From Tsukamurella asaccharolytica (GTDB lineage Bacteria; Actinomycetota; Actinomycetes; Mycobacteriales; Mycobacteriaceae), in assembly GCF_007858435.1 (NCBI RefSeq), contig NZ_VIGW01000013.1:20433-84432 (forward strand): DNA of 64,000 nucleotides, in the 5' to 3' direction. The position numbers and the translations under genes were made by a program. Shown in pieces: positions 25,869 through 35,663 of the stretch; the stretch's first letter is position 1, and each line of letters starts with the position of its first letter. Under the pieces are notes generated by a model. That model saw only the letters and a program-made list of their open reading frames with translations, ran no database searches and was not told where the DNA came from.

Positions 25869-27512
25869 GTGAACGCGACGCATTCGCCGCCGATGAAAGG
25901 CAGAACCATCACCACTGCGAACAACGACATCCACACCGAGCCCGCCACCGTAGAGGGCATGCCCGACGTCCACGTGATCGGCGACGACCACGTCTCGCCC
26001 AGCTTCGCCGAGCTCGGCGTCGACCAGGCCATCGTCGATGCTCTCGGCAAGCGGGGCATCGAGCGCACCTTCGCGATCCAGGAGCTGACCCTCCCGCTCG
26101 CGCTCGCCGGCAACGACCTCATCGGCCAGGCCCGCACGGGCATGGGCAAGACCTACGGTTTCGGCGTCCCGCTGCTCAACCGCCTGATCACGCAGGCCCG
26201 CGCCGACGTCGGCGAGGACGGCCTCCGCGCACTCGACGGCACCCCGCGCGCGCTCATCATCGTCCCGACCCGCGAGCTGTGCGTGCAGGTCACCGAGGAC
26301 CTGGAGCGCGCCTCCGACGGTGTTCGCGTGCAGACCACCAAGGGCGAGCGCGACCTGAAGATCACCTCGATCTACGGCGGCCGCCCGTACGAGGCGCAGA
26401 TCGAGGCGCTGCAGAAGGGCGTCGACGTGGTCGTCGGAACCCCCGGTCGCCTCCTCGACCTCGCCAACCAGGGCCACCTCGTGCTCGGCAAGATCCAGAT
26501 CCTCGTGCTCGACGAGGCCGACGAGATGCTCGACCTGGGCTTCCTGCCCGACATCGAGCGCATCCTCACCATGGTGCCCACCGAGCGACAGACGATGCTG
26601 TTCTCGGCCACCATGCCGGGCCCGATCATCACCCTGGCCCGCACCTTCCTCAAGCAGCCGACGCACGTGCGCGCCGAACACCACGACGACTCCGCGGTGC
26701 ACGAGCGCACCACGCAGTACGTCTACCGCGCCCACGCCCTCGACAAGGTCGAGATGGTCGCGAAGATCCTGCAGGCCGAGGGCCGCGGCGCGACGATGAT
26801 CTTCACCCGCACCAAGCGCACCGCGCAGAAGGTGGCCGACGAGCTGGCCGAGCGCGGCTTCAAGGTGGGCGCCGTGCACGGCGACCTCGGCCAGGTCGCG
26901 CGCGAGAAGGCGCTCGGCAAGTTCCGCGACGGCTCCATCGACGTACTCGTCGCCACCGATGTCGCGGCACGTGGCATCGACATCGACGACGTCACCCACG
27001 TCATCAACTTCCAGTGCCCCGAGGACGACAAGACCTATGTGCACCGCATCGGCCGTACCGGCCGCGCGGGCAAGACCGGTACCGCCGTCACCTTCGTCGA
27101 CTGGGACGAGCTGCACCGCTGGGAGCTCATCGACAAGGCCCTCGGCCTCGGCAAGCCCGAGCCCGCGGAGACCTACAGCTCCAGCGAGCACCTGTTCACC
27201 GACCTCGGCATCGACCCGAAGGTCAAGGGCAGCCTGCCCGGCGTGCGCACGCGCGCCGAGGGCGAGGTCGTCGAGCGCAAGCCGCGCGAGAAGCGCGAGA
27301 GCACCCGCACGCGGTCGCGTACCCGCACCCGTGGGGGGCGTCAGTCCGACGGTGCCACCGCCCCTGCCGGCGACGCCGCGGAGGCTCCCAAGGCCGACGG
27401 TGCACCGTCGGACATCGGTGCCGAGGGCGACGCCCCGGCCCGCAAGCGCCGCCGTCGCCGCCGCTCCGGCGCGAAGAAGCCCGAGGGCGCCGCGCCGGCC
27501 TCGGCCGAATGA
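25869..27512 (+). CDS. rhlE: DEAD-box ATP-dependent RNA helicase RhlE
   Basis: 547 residues. Q-motif (SFAELGVDQAIVDAL...TFAIQ), Walker A ARTGMGKT, PTREL, DEAD box VLDEADEML, SAT (LFSATMP), and the C-terminal RecA motifs (ARGIDIDDVTHVINF, HRIGRTGRAG). The tail of ~90 residues is rich in Arg/Lys and typical for RNA binding (TRTRSRTRTRGG, RKRRRRRRS). Roles are in RNA unwinding, ribosome assembly and mRNA decay. The exact start is uncertain: GTG 25869 or ATG 25893; neither has a good ribosome-binding site. Confidence 0.93.
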   Translation: MNATHSPPMKGRTITTANNDIHTEPATVEGMPDVHVIGDDHVSPSFAELGVDQAIVDALGKRGIERTFAIQELTLPLALAGNDLIGQARTGMGKTYGFGVPLLNRLITQARADVGEDGLRALDGTPRALIIVPTRELCVQVTEDLERASDGVRVQTTKGERDLKITSIYGGRPYEAQIEALQKGVDVVVGTPGRLLDLANQGHLVLGKIQILVLDEADEMLDLGFLPDIERILTMVPTERQTMLFSATMPGPIITLARTFLKQPTHVRAEHHDDSAVHERTTQYVYRAHALDKVEMVAKILQAEGRGATMIFTRTKRTAQKVADELAERGFKVGAVHGDLGQVAREKALGKFRDGSIDVLVATDVAARGIDIDDVTHVINFQCPEDDKTYVHRIGRTGRAGKTGTAVTFVDWDELHRWELIDKALGLGKPEPAETYSSSEHLFTDLGIDPKVKGSLPGVRTRAEGEVVERKPREKRESTRTRSRTRTRGGRQSDGATAPAGDAAEAPKADGAPSDIGAEGDAPARKRRRRRRSGAKKPEGAAPASAE

Positions 27513-27563
27513 TCTCGGCCGAGTAGATCCCCACGACGAACGAGATCGGATCGCCACGCGATG

Positions 27564-27597
27564 AGACTAGTCAGACTGGTCTGAACGGACGTATGGT
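27564..27597 (+). promoter_or_regulatory. Toxin-antitoxin promoter and operator
   Basis: AGACTAGT-CAG-ACTGGTCT at 27564-27582 is an inverted repeat with one mismatch per arm. It is followed by TATGGT (27592-27597), 6 nt before the antitoxin ATG. The repeat would overlie the -35 region, as expected for antitoxin autorepression. Confidence 0.6.
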
Positions 27598-27603
27598 GTG
27601 CTC

Positions 27604-27837
27604 ATGCGCACCATCACGAGCACTGAGGCGAAAGCCAAGTTCAACGCGATCATCGCCGAGGTCGAGAAGACGGGGAGCCCGGTCACTGTCACCTCGCATG
27701 GCCGCGCGGCGGTCATCATCACGCCGGTGACCCCGCGGAGCCGGACATTCGGACAGTTCCCCGGCCTGGAGATCCCCGACGACTTCGACGCCCCGCTCCC
27801 CGACGCTGAGCTGGCGGCCTGGGACGCCGTCTCGTGA
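27604..27837 (+). CDS. Phd/YefM-family antitoxin
   Basis: 77 residues beginning MRTITSTEAKAKFNAIIAEVEKTGSPVTVTSHGRAAVII, the DNA-binding fold of Phd/YefM antitoxins; the C-terminus (DFDAPLPDAELAAW) is the acidic, probably disordered toxin-neutralising part. The ATG at 27604 is probably the first base of the mRNA; GTG 27598 is an alternative. Overlaps the toxin gene by 4 bp (GTGA). Confidence 0.93.
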   Translation: MRTITSTEAKAKFNAIIAEVEKTGSPVTVTSHGRAAVIITPVTPRSRTFGQFPGLEIPDDFDAPLPDAELAAWDAVS

Positions 27838-28229
27838 CCGCCGTGCTCCTCGACACTAACGCGCTGCTCTGGCTCGCGAAATCGCCCGAACTGGTGGCGG
27901 CGTCGGCCCGCGAGGTGCTCGAAAACCCGGCCAACGAGCTATTCATCTCGGCGGCCTCAGCGTGGGAGATCGCGATCAAAACTCGTCTGGGGCGTCTCGA
28001 CGGCGCGGCGATCCTGTCGAGCTGGACGGACACCCTGGAAGCGATGACCGCGCAGGAGCTGGTCATGGACTCGGCAGACGCCACGCTGGCCGGGCAGCTG
28101 AACTGGGACCACCGGGACCCGTTCGACCGCATGATCGTCGCCCAAGCCACACGTCGCGGGCTCGCCATCGCCACCAGCGACCGTGCGATCCACGCGGGGG
28201 CGATGACGCCGGTCATCGTCACGAAATAG
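27834..28229 (+). CDS. PIN-domain RNase toxin (VapC-like)
   Basis: 131 residues. The four acidic metal-binding residues of PIN nucleases are visible: Asp in LLDTNALLW (residue 7), Glu in SAWEIAIK, Asp in HRDPFDRMIVAQA and Asp in ATSDRAI. Such toxins cut tRNA or rRNA. It pairs with a Phd/YefM rather than a VapB antitoxin, a common mixed arrangement. Translationally coupled to the antitoxin. Confidence 0.93.
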   Translation: MTAVLLDTNALLWLAKSPELVAASAREVLENPANELFISAASAWEIAIKTRLGRLDGAAILSSWTDTLEAMTAQELVMDSADATLAGQLNWDHRDPFDRMIVAQATRRGLAIATSDRAIHAGAMTPVIVTK

Positions 28230-28298
28230 GTCCACGAATCGAACGCTCGGCGAGACTCAACGACGCGGCGGTCGAGGTCGCTACAAGCGCAGTCGTCC

Positions 28299-28357
28299 CC
28301 CGAACGACGGACCCCGCTCCCGCCATCCGATGGTCGCGGGGTCCTCGTGTGTTCGGG
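28299..28357. terminator. Three-part stem-loop between the toxin gene and the DUF418 gene
   Basis: Nested complementary segments: CCCGAAC (28299-28305) with GTTCGGG (28351-28357), GGACCCCGC (28309-28317) with GCGGGGTCC (28336-28344), and CCAT/ATGG at the tip. It may end toxin-antitoxin transcription or lie in the leader of the downstream gene, whose ATG is only 11 nt away. Confidence 0.5.
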
Positions 28358-28368
28358 AGGGTAGGGCC

Positions 28369-29529
28369 ATGACCTCGACTCCCGCTCCGGCCGGCACCGC
28401 GCGCATCCCCGCGCCGCCGACGCGCCGCATCGCCTCCCTCGACGTGGCCCGCGGCGTCGCGATCCTCGGCACCTTCGGCACCAACGTGTGGATCTTCACC
28501 GAGCCCCGCGGGATGGTCGGCTACCTCGACTCGGTGGGCACCGAGTCGCTGCCGATCCGCGTGCTCCAGACCCTCGCGCAGGGCAAGTTCCTGGGCCTGC
28601 TCAGCCTGATGTTCGGTGTGGGCCTGGCGATTCAACAGGCTTCGGCGGCCCGTCACGAGCGCCCCTGGCCCGGCCGCTACTGGCGCCGCGCGCTGGTGCT
28701 GTTCCTCGACGGCCTGGTGCACTTCCTGTTGGTCGCCGAGTTCGACGTGCTCATGGGCTACGCCCTGGTGTCCTTCGTGGTCTCGGCGATGCTGATCCTG
28801 CGACCCCGGGTGCGGCTGTGGTGGGCGGTCGGCTTCGCCGCGCTGCACCTGTCGGCGGTGGCGCTGGTGTCGATCGGAATGGCGCTGTCGTCCGGCAGCG
28901 GCACGGCCTCGGCGCCCGCCGGCGCGAATCCGTATGCCGACGGCTCGTTCTGGGACCTGGTGCTCTTCCGCGTGGACCACGCGCTACTCTTCCGCGCGGA
29001 GACGATCTTCCTGATCCCGCTGACGATCACGATGTTCCTCACCGGCGCGGCGCTCTTCCAGGGAGGGCTGTTCGGCCCCGACGGCGCGCGCCTGCGCCGC
29101 CGCATGCTGTGGATCGGCGGGATCGCGGCGCCGGTGGACCTCGCGATCGGGATCGCCGGTGCGCCGCTGGGACTCGCGGGCCCGGCCGTCTTCGTCGGGC
29201 GGTACGCGGTGGCCCCACTGGTGGCGCTGGGCCTGCTCGCGCTCGTCGCCGAGTTCTACCAGCGGCGCGCGGTGGGCCGGGCGGGTGCCGCGCTGAGCAA
29301 GGTGGGGAAGACCGCGCTGAGCTGCTACGTCCTGCAAAACGCGATCGCCTCGGTGCTCTGCTACGGCTGGGGCCTCGGGCTCGCCGCGCGGTACGGCGCC
29401 GAGCACCGGCTCGCCTTCACCGTCGCCGTGTACCTCGCGGTGATGGCCTTCCTGCTCGCCGCGTCGGCGCTGTGGACCCGGCGGTTCTCCCGCGGCCCCA
29501 TCGAGATGCTGATGCACCGCGCGGCCTGA
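28369..29529 (+). CDS. DUF418 family integral membrane protein
   Basis: 386 residues with about 9-10 transmembrane segments. The family pattern is clear: an N-terminal RIASLDVARGVAILGTFGTNV and a C-terminal segment with GKTALSCYVLQNAIASVLCYGWGLGL followed by WTRRFSRGPIEMLMHR. DUF418 proteins (YeiB type) have no firmly known function. GGGAGGG lies before the ATG at 28369. Ends before a terminator shared with the convergent phosphoesterase gene. Confidence 0.9.
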   Translation: MTSTPAPAGTARIPAPPTRRIASLDVARGVAILGTFGTNVWIFTEPRGMVGYLDSVGTESLPIRVLQTLAQGKFLGLLSLMFGVGLAIQQASAARHERPWPGRYWRRALVLFLDGLVHFLLVAEFDVLMGYALVSFVVSAMLILRPRVRLWWAVGFAALHLSAVALVSIGMALSSGSGTASAPAGANPYADGSFWDLVLFRVDHALLFRAETIFLIPLTITMFLTGAALFQGGLFGPDGARLRRRMLWIGGIAAPVDLAIGIAGAPLGLAGPAVFVGRYAVAPLVALGLLALVAEFYQRRAVGRAGAALSKVGKTALSCYVLQNAIASVLCYGWGLGLAARYGAEHRLAFTVAVYLAVMAFLLAASALWTRRFSRGPIEMLMHRAA

Positions 29530-29536
29530 CCGCGAA

Positions 29537-29577
29537 TGCGGTCGGTCTCCCACGGATTCCGCAGGAGGCCGACCGCA
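29537..29577. terminator. Terminator between the DUF418 and phosphoesterase genes
   Basis: Stem formed by TGCGGTCGG-CTCC (29537-29550) and GGAG-CCGACCGCA (29564-29577) with one internal T/G position and a 13-nt loop, between convergent genes. Confidence 0.8.
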
Positions 29578-29589
29578 CTCTGCTCCGGA

Positions 29590-31458
29590 CTACGACTCCG
29601 ATCGACGGTTGCGCAGGGCCCAAACGCCCACGCCGACGAGTACGACGACCACCACGGGAATGCCCACCCAGAGCCAGGTCTTCGACGACGAGCCCGCCGA
29701 CTCGCCCGCGGCCTGCGTCGAGGTCGGCGAGGGAGTCGCCGCGGAGCTCGACGGTGCGCCCTTCACGGCGGCGGCCTGCGCGCCCTGATCGGCGGGCGGA
29801 GGCGTGGCCTCGACGGCGCCGGTGACCTGGTTCAGCCACACCTTGTCGGCGCGCGCGGCCCCGAAGTCGAAGAGGCCGTCCAGCTTTCCGGACCGCTCGT
29901 CGGCGGAGTCGGTGATCCGGCCGGTGCGCCAGTTGTCCTCGAGGAACTTGGTGATGGACGCCTGCTCGATCGGGTCGTGGTTCACCGTGTTCTTGCGGGC
30001 GAACGGCGAGATCAGCAGGAAGGGCTGGCGCGTACCGGGGCCGCAGCGCACCGACTGCCCGGCGAGGGCGGGCGCGGCGGCGGAGGCGCAGATCGTCCGG
30101 TCCAGCGTGGGATCCTTGCTGCCGGAGAGGATCACGGGCGCCTGGTGGTCGTACCAGCCGTCCGAATCGTCGTAGGCGAGGATCACGGCGGTGGACGCCC
30201 AGTCCTTGGACTGCTGAAGGCGGTTCACGTAGGTGGTGACGAAGGTCTGCTCGTCGAGCGGATCCGAGTAGGCCGCGTGGCCGTCCTGGTACTCGCCGGC
30301 CTTGAGGAAGCTCACGGCGGGCAGCTTGTCCGCCTTCAGCGCCGCGTCGAAGTCGGTGAGGTCGTAGTTGTGGTTCGCCACGCCGCCGTGGCCGATCTCG
30401 TCGATGCCGGACGGCGCGACGTGGTGCTCGTTCGCGGTGGAACGGTAGTAGGCGAACGGGTTGTGGTGCGGGCTGTAGTCGACGGACGCGTTCCCGGCGA
30501 CGTTGCGGTGCGTCGTGTTGCACAGCGCACGTGCATCGCCCGCTGCGGCGGTCGACGGGCGGAAGCCACCCTGGAACCAGCCCCAGGTCACGGACTTCTC
30601 GTTGAGCAGGTCGCCGATGTTCTTGCCCTGCATGGCCGCGAGCGCGTCCTTGCCGGTGCGGTTCTTGTTCGAGCAGTCGTCGTACAGCGGGTCCGGATCC
30701 TCGTACATCGTGCCGACACCCTCGGCGGTCGGTGCGCCGACGGTGTACTTGTCCGGCGCGGAGGTCTTCTTCCCGGTCGCGGCGTCGTAGGACTCCACGC
30801 CGAAGGTCTGCCCCGAGACGAGGTTGATCGCGCCGGGCGTCGACGGCCCGAACTGGGTGGACCAGAAGTTGTCGTTCAGGGTGTAGTTCTGCGCGTAGTT
30901 CCACAGGCCGGTGACGGTGTTGCCGTCGTAGTAGCCCATCACCGAACCGGGGTGCTCGAACATGCCGGGGCCGGACGAGGCGCACTTGTCCTTGGTGGTG
31001 AACTCCACGAACTTGTCCATCGCACCGCCGTTCGCGGCCTCCTGCTCCGCCGTGTACTCGTGGTTCTGATCGCACGTGACGGCCTGGCCGGGGGTGAACC
31101 GGAAGGGCTTGTACTTGTTGGGGTTCGCCTCGCCCGCGAGGCCGGCGCGGGTGAAGGTGTTGACGTCTTCGGGGGTTCCCGGCGCCGCGGTGAAGCTCGG
31201 CGCGTCCAGGCCCGAGCCCTGCAGCTTCTCGCCGGGCGTGTTCGCGGCCACCGGGTAGGTGCCGAAGTAGTGGTCGAAGGAGATGTTCTCGTTGAAGATC
31301 ACCACCACGTGCTTGATCGGGGTGGCGGTGTCGCCCGGGTCGGCGAGTACCGACGGTGCGCCGATCGCGCCGGCCGCCAGCGCGATCGCCGCAGCGCCCG
31401 CGAGCGCTGCGGCCCGAGTCGTGTGGGAACGAGTTCCCCGGTAGCGGAAGGGATTCAC
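29590..31458 (-). CDS. Secreted phospholipase C / acid phosphatase-type phosphoesterase, membrane anchored
   Basis: 622 residues. Signal peptide (about 1-40), then KHVVVIFNENISFDHYFGTYP, the metal-site signature of the phosphoesterase family that includes phospholipases C and AcpA; further motifs include YDDSDGWYDHQ and PFLLISPFARKN. A Ser/Thr/Ala-rich stretch precedes a single C-terminal transmembrane helix (about 595-615) with a basic end, so the enzyme is held at the outer face. GTG 31458 has GGAGG 6 nt upstream and overlaps the efeB stop by 4 bp, so it is the third gene of the efeO-efeB unit. Confidence 0.88.
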   Translation of the reverse strand: MNPFRYRGTRSHTTRAAALAGAAAIALAAGAIGAPSVLADPGDTATPIKHVVVIFNENISFDHYFGTYPVAANTPGEKLQGSGLDAPSFTAAPGTPEDVNTFTRAGLAGEANPNKYKPFRFTPGQAVTCDQNHEYTAEQEAANGGAMDKFVEFTTKDKCASSGPGMFEHPGSVMGYYDGNTVTGLWNYAQNYTLNDNFWSTQFGPSTPGAINLVSGQTFGVESYDAATGKKTSAPDKYTVGAPTAEGVGTMYEDPDPLYDDCSNKNRTGKDALAAMQGKNIGDLLNEKSVTWGWFQGGFRPSTAAAGDARALCNTTHRNVAGNASVDYSPHHNPFAYYRSTANEHHVAPSGIDEIGHGGVANHNYDLTDFDAALKADKLPAVSFLKAGEYQDGHAAYSDPLDEQTFVTTYVNRLQQSKDWASTAVILAYDDSDGWYDHQAPVILSGSKDPTLDRTICASAAAPALAGQSVRCGPGTRQPFLLISPFARKNTVNHDPIEQASITKFLEDNWRTGRITDSADERSGKLDGLFDFGAARADKVWLNQVTGAVEATPPPADQGAQAAAVKGAPSSSAATPSPTSTQAAGESAGSSSKTWLWVGIPVVVVVLVGVGVWALRNRRSES

Positions 31459-32597
31459 AGTATGCCTCCTGTCGTGGAGCAGTCCGTTCCCGCGTCGCGG
31501 GGCGGAAGATAGAAGTAGCCGCCCCCGAACGGGGCGATGTAGTCGGTGAGCGGTTCGCCGCTCAGCCGCTGCTGGACGGCCTCGAACTGCGCGACGATGT
31601 CGCGTTGCAGGCAGGTGAAGACGAGCCCCAGGTCGAGATTGCCGTTCATGTCGAGGCCGCCCGCGTAGTTGTAGGCGCGCCGGAAGATCCGCGAGCCCTC
31701 GGTTTCGGCGGTGCGTGGGTTCGCGAGCCGGATGTGGCTGGTCAGCGGGATCACGTCGCCGCCCGGGTCGTCGGCGTACTGCGGCGCGTCGAGGTCGGTG
31801 CTCCCGTCGAGCGGTGCGCCGCTCGCGCGGTCGCGGCCGATGATGTTCTCCTGCTCGGCGAGCGAGATCCGGTCCCAGAACTCCGTGAGCATCCGGATCA
31901 GGCGCACCACGAGGAAGGTGCCGCCACGGGTCCACGGCTGAGTGGCGCCGTCGAGCAGGACGAGACTGTCGAACTCCTCGGGCCGGACGTTCGAGGTTCC
32001 GTCCTTGAATCCGAAGTGGTTCCGCGGTGCGCCGTCGGGCCGGGGCGCCGGCTGGGAGCCGTCCTGGCGCCAGCGGGGCGCGAGGCCACCGCGCCCGGCG
32101 CGGCTGAGGTCGCGGAGCGTGTGCAGCACGGTGTCCTGCTCGGCGGCCCGGATCTCCAGCAGCAGGTCGCCGTGGCACCGCGCCGGATCGAGTCGGTCGT
32201 CGTCGAACTCGCGCATCGGACGGATGCCGTCCGGGCGCTTGTCGGCGTGCCAGCGATCGAAGAAGCTCGCGCCGTACCCGAGGTTCACGGTGAGATCGGG
32301 GGCGCCGCCGAGGTCGGGGCCCAGCGTCCCGGAGTCGTTCGGGGGCGCGGTGATGGCCGTGGAGACGGGCGTGTGCGGCTGCTTGAGCGCCCGGATCCGC
32401 TCGGAGAGAGTGCGCAGGAGCGCGTCGGTCTCGGCGGGGGAGTCGCACGTGATGTCGAAGGCCGCGTAGGTCGCGTGCCGCTGCTCCGCCGGTGCGGCCG
32501 CGGGCGCCGGGACGTCGTCGCGCGTGCACGCAGCCAGTCCCACCAGGCCCGCGGCGGCGGCCGTGCCGCCGAGGAAGCCGCGCCGCGAGGCCCTCAT
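31455..32597 (-). CDS. efeB: EfeB, Dyp-type heme peroxidase / deferrochelatase, TAT-exported
   Basis: 380 residues. Twin-arginine signal (RRGFLGG, then a hydrophobic stretch to AAC) and the Dyp peroxidase signature GFKDGTSN near residue 200, whose Asp acts in peroxide cleavage; the distal Arg and proximal His regions are present (VRLIRMLTEFWDR, SHIRLANPR). EfeB is the periplasmic peroxidase of the EfeUOB ferrous-iron system. ATG overlaps the efeO stop by 4 bp (ATGA). Confidence 0.92.
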   Translation of the reverse strand: MRASRRGFLGGTAAAAGLVGLAACTRDDVPAPAAAPAEQRHATYAAFDITCDSPAETDALLRTLSERIRALKQPHTPVSTAITAPPNDSGTLGPDLGGAPDLTVNLGYGASFFDRWHADKRPDGIRPMREFDDDRLDPARCHGDLLLEIRAAEQDTVLHTLRDLSRAGRGGLAPRWRQDGSQPAPRPDGAPRNHFGFKDGTSNVRPEEFDSLVLLDGATQPWTRGGTFLVVRLIRMLTEFWDRISLAEQENIIGRDRASGAPLDGSTDLDAPQYADDPGGDVIPLTSHIRLANPRTAETEGSRIFRRAYNYAGGLDMNGNLDLGLVFTCLQRDIVAQFEAVQQRLSGEPLTDYIAPFGGGYFYLPPRDAGTDCSTTGGIL

Positions 32598-33745
32598 TTC
32601 GTCCGCCGGACGTCGGCGATCGCGGCGATCGGGGCGAGCAGTTCGACGAGGCCGCCGAAGGCGGTGGTGAGCCGCTGCCGGTCGGCGAGCGGGAGCTCGG
32701 ACAGTGGGCGGTCCGGGAACCGGGCGGCCAGGTCGGCGCACACGTGGTCGGCGCGGTCGAGCGCGGCCCGCGTCGCCGGGAGCTTGGGGTAGCGGGTGGC
32801 GAGCACGGCGTTCAGGGAGTCCAGGACCCGCCGGGTGCCCTCGAGATTGGCCCGCGCGATGTCGAGCCCCGAGTGGGATCCGGCGTCGTCGGCGCCCGTG
32901 AGAGTGAATTCGATCGTGTTCTCGGTGATCTCGTGCGCGCGCAGACCGATCTGCAGCGGGTCCACCGCCAGCGACGGATAGTCGGCGAGCAGCCCGTCGA
33001 CGTCGCGGGTGAGGGTCCGCTCGAGTTCGACGGGCACCGTGGGCACCGGCCCCCACAGTGCCGCCTCGATCGCGTGGAAGCCTGTCGCGTCCCCGGTGGT
33101 GCGCCGGCCGTTGAGCTTGCGGTCCCAGTCGCCGAAGGCGTCGTAGGCGGCGCCGAGCGTCTCGTAGAGCCGGTGCGCCGCCCGCCACGCTGTGCGCTGC
33201 GCCTCGATCCCGGATGCGGCCGCGAGGGCGGCGACGGCGTCGCGGAGCGCGGGCAGGCGGCCGCCGATCCACGCCTGGTAGTCGAGCGTCGCGGGGGTGA
33301 GGTCCTGGATCGAGGTCGGGATCACCGCGGGGCCGCGGGGTGCCTCGCCCGGGACGCGGAACGCCGGGCCGCTCACGGCGTCGGTCTCGGCGAAGTAGCA
33401 CTCGAAGTGGTATTCGCCGGACCCGAGCGCGACGCGCAGCAGGCGGGTCGCGCTCGGCGCGAGGGCGTCGAGCTCGGCGTACACCGCGCCGTCGGGTCCG
33501 GCGAGCGCCAGTTCGAGCGGCCTGGTGGAGGTGTTGGTGACGGCGAAGACCCGGTTCCCGGCGTCGACGGCGCCGGCGGGTGCCGCGCAGCCGTCGAGCT
33601 TCGCGGTGACTCCGACGGCGTGCGCCGCCGCGCCGCGCGCCGGCGCGGGGCCGGGCGCCGTCAGGAGGTACGCGCCGCCGGCCACGGCGACCACCGCGGC
33701 GAGGGCGAACGCGGTGGGCGCGACCCACCTTCCCGGAGTTGGCAC
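32594..33745 (-). CDS. efeO: EfeO, cupredoxin plus imelysin iron-binding protein
   Basis: 383 residues with an N-terminal membrane segment or uncleaved signal (about 8-32), a cupredoxin-like domain (about 45-130) and an imelysin/M75 domain (about 145-380) with the G-x-H-x-x-E metal motif in GFHAIEAALWG. EfeO binds iron outside the membrane and passes it to EfeU. No EfeU (FTR1-type) permease gene follows or precedes. GTG 33745 is 6 nt after TAGCGT (minus strand), so the operon mRNA is probably leaderless. Confidence 0.9.
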   Translation of the reverse strand: MPTPGRWVAPTAFALAAVVAVAGGAYLLTAPGPAPARGAAAHAVGVTAKLDGCAAPAGAVDAGNRVFAVTNTSTRPLELALAGPDGAVYAELDALAPSATRLLRVALGSGEYHFECYFAETDAVSGPAFRVPGEAPRGPAVIPTSIQDLTPATLDYQAWIGGRLPALRDAVAALAAASGIEAQRTAWRAAHRLYETLGAAYDAFGDWDRKLNGRRTTGDATGFHAIEAALWGPVPTVPVELERTLTRDVDGLLADYPSLAVDPLQIGLRAHEITENTIEFTLTGADDAGSHSGLDIARANLEGTRRVLDSLNAVLATRYPKLPATRAALDRADHVCADLAARFPDRPLSELPLADRQRLTTAFGGLVELLAPIAAIADVRRTK

Positions 33746-33876
33746 CCTCTGACGCTAGCCAGTGCGAACTGGGCAAACCGGGACTTGATACTGCGGCTTC
33801 CGAATGACTTCATGCAGCGTTCACGGCTGCAAGAGCAGCCGGTGACACGGTCTTGGCGAGGACTTGGAACGGCGCG

Positions 33877-35609
<1,733 letters not shown>

Positions 35610-35663
35610 CCAGGCGCGTGTCGGTTCCACTCCGCGCGCGCCGACCGTGGAATTGTTGACGAC

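Noticed and set aside
29590-31458. LPxTG sortase anchor on the phosphoesterase
   Set aside because: The C-terminal hydrophobic helix and basic tail are present but there is no LPxTG; a simple membrane anchor is more likely.
33746-33876. IdeR/DtxR iron box upstream of efeO
   Set aside because: No sequence resembling the 19-bp TTAGGTTAGGCTAACC-type palindrome is present in the gap.
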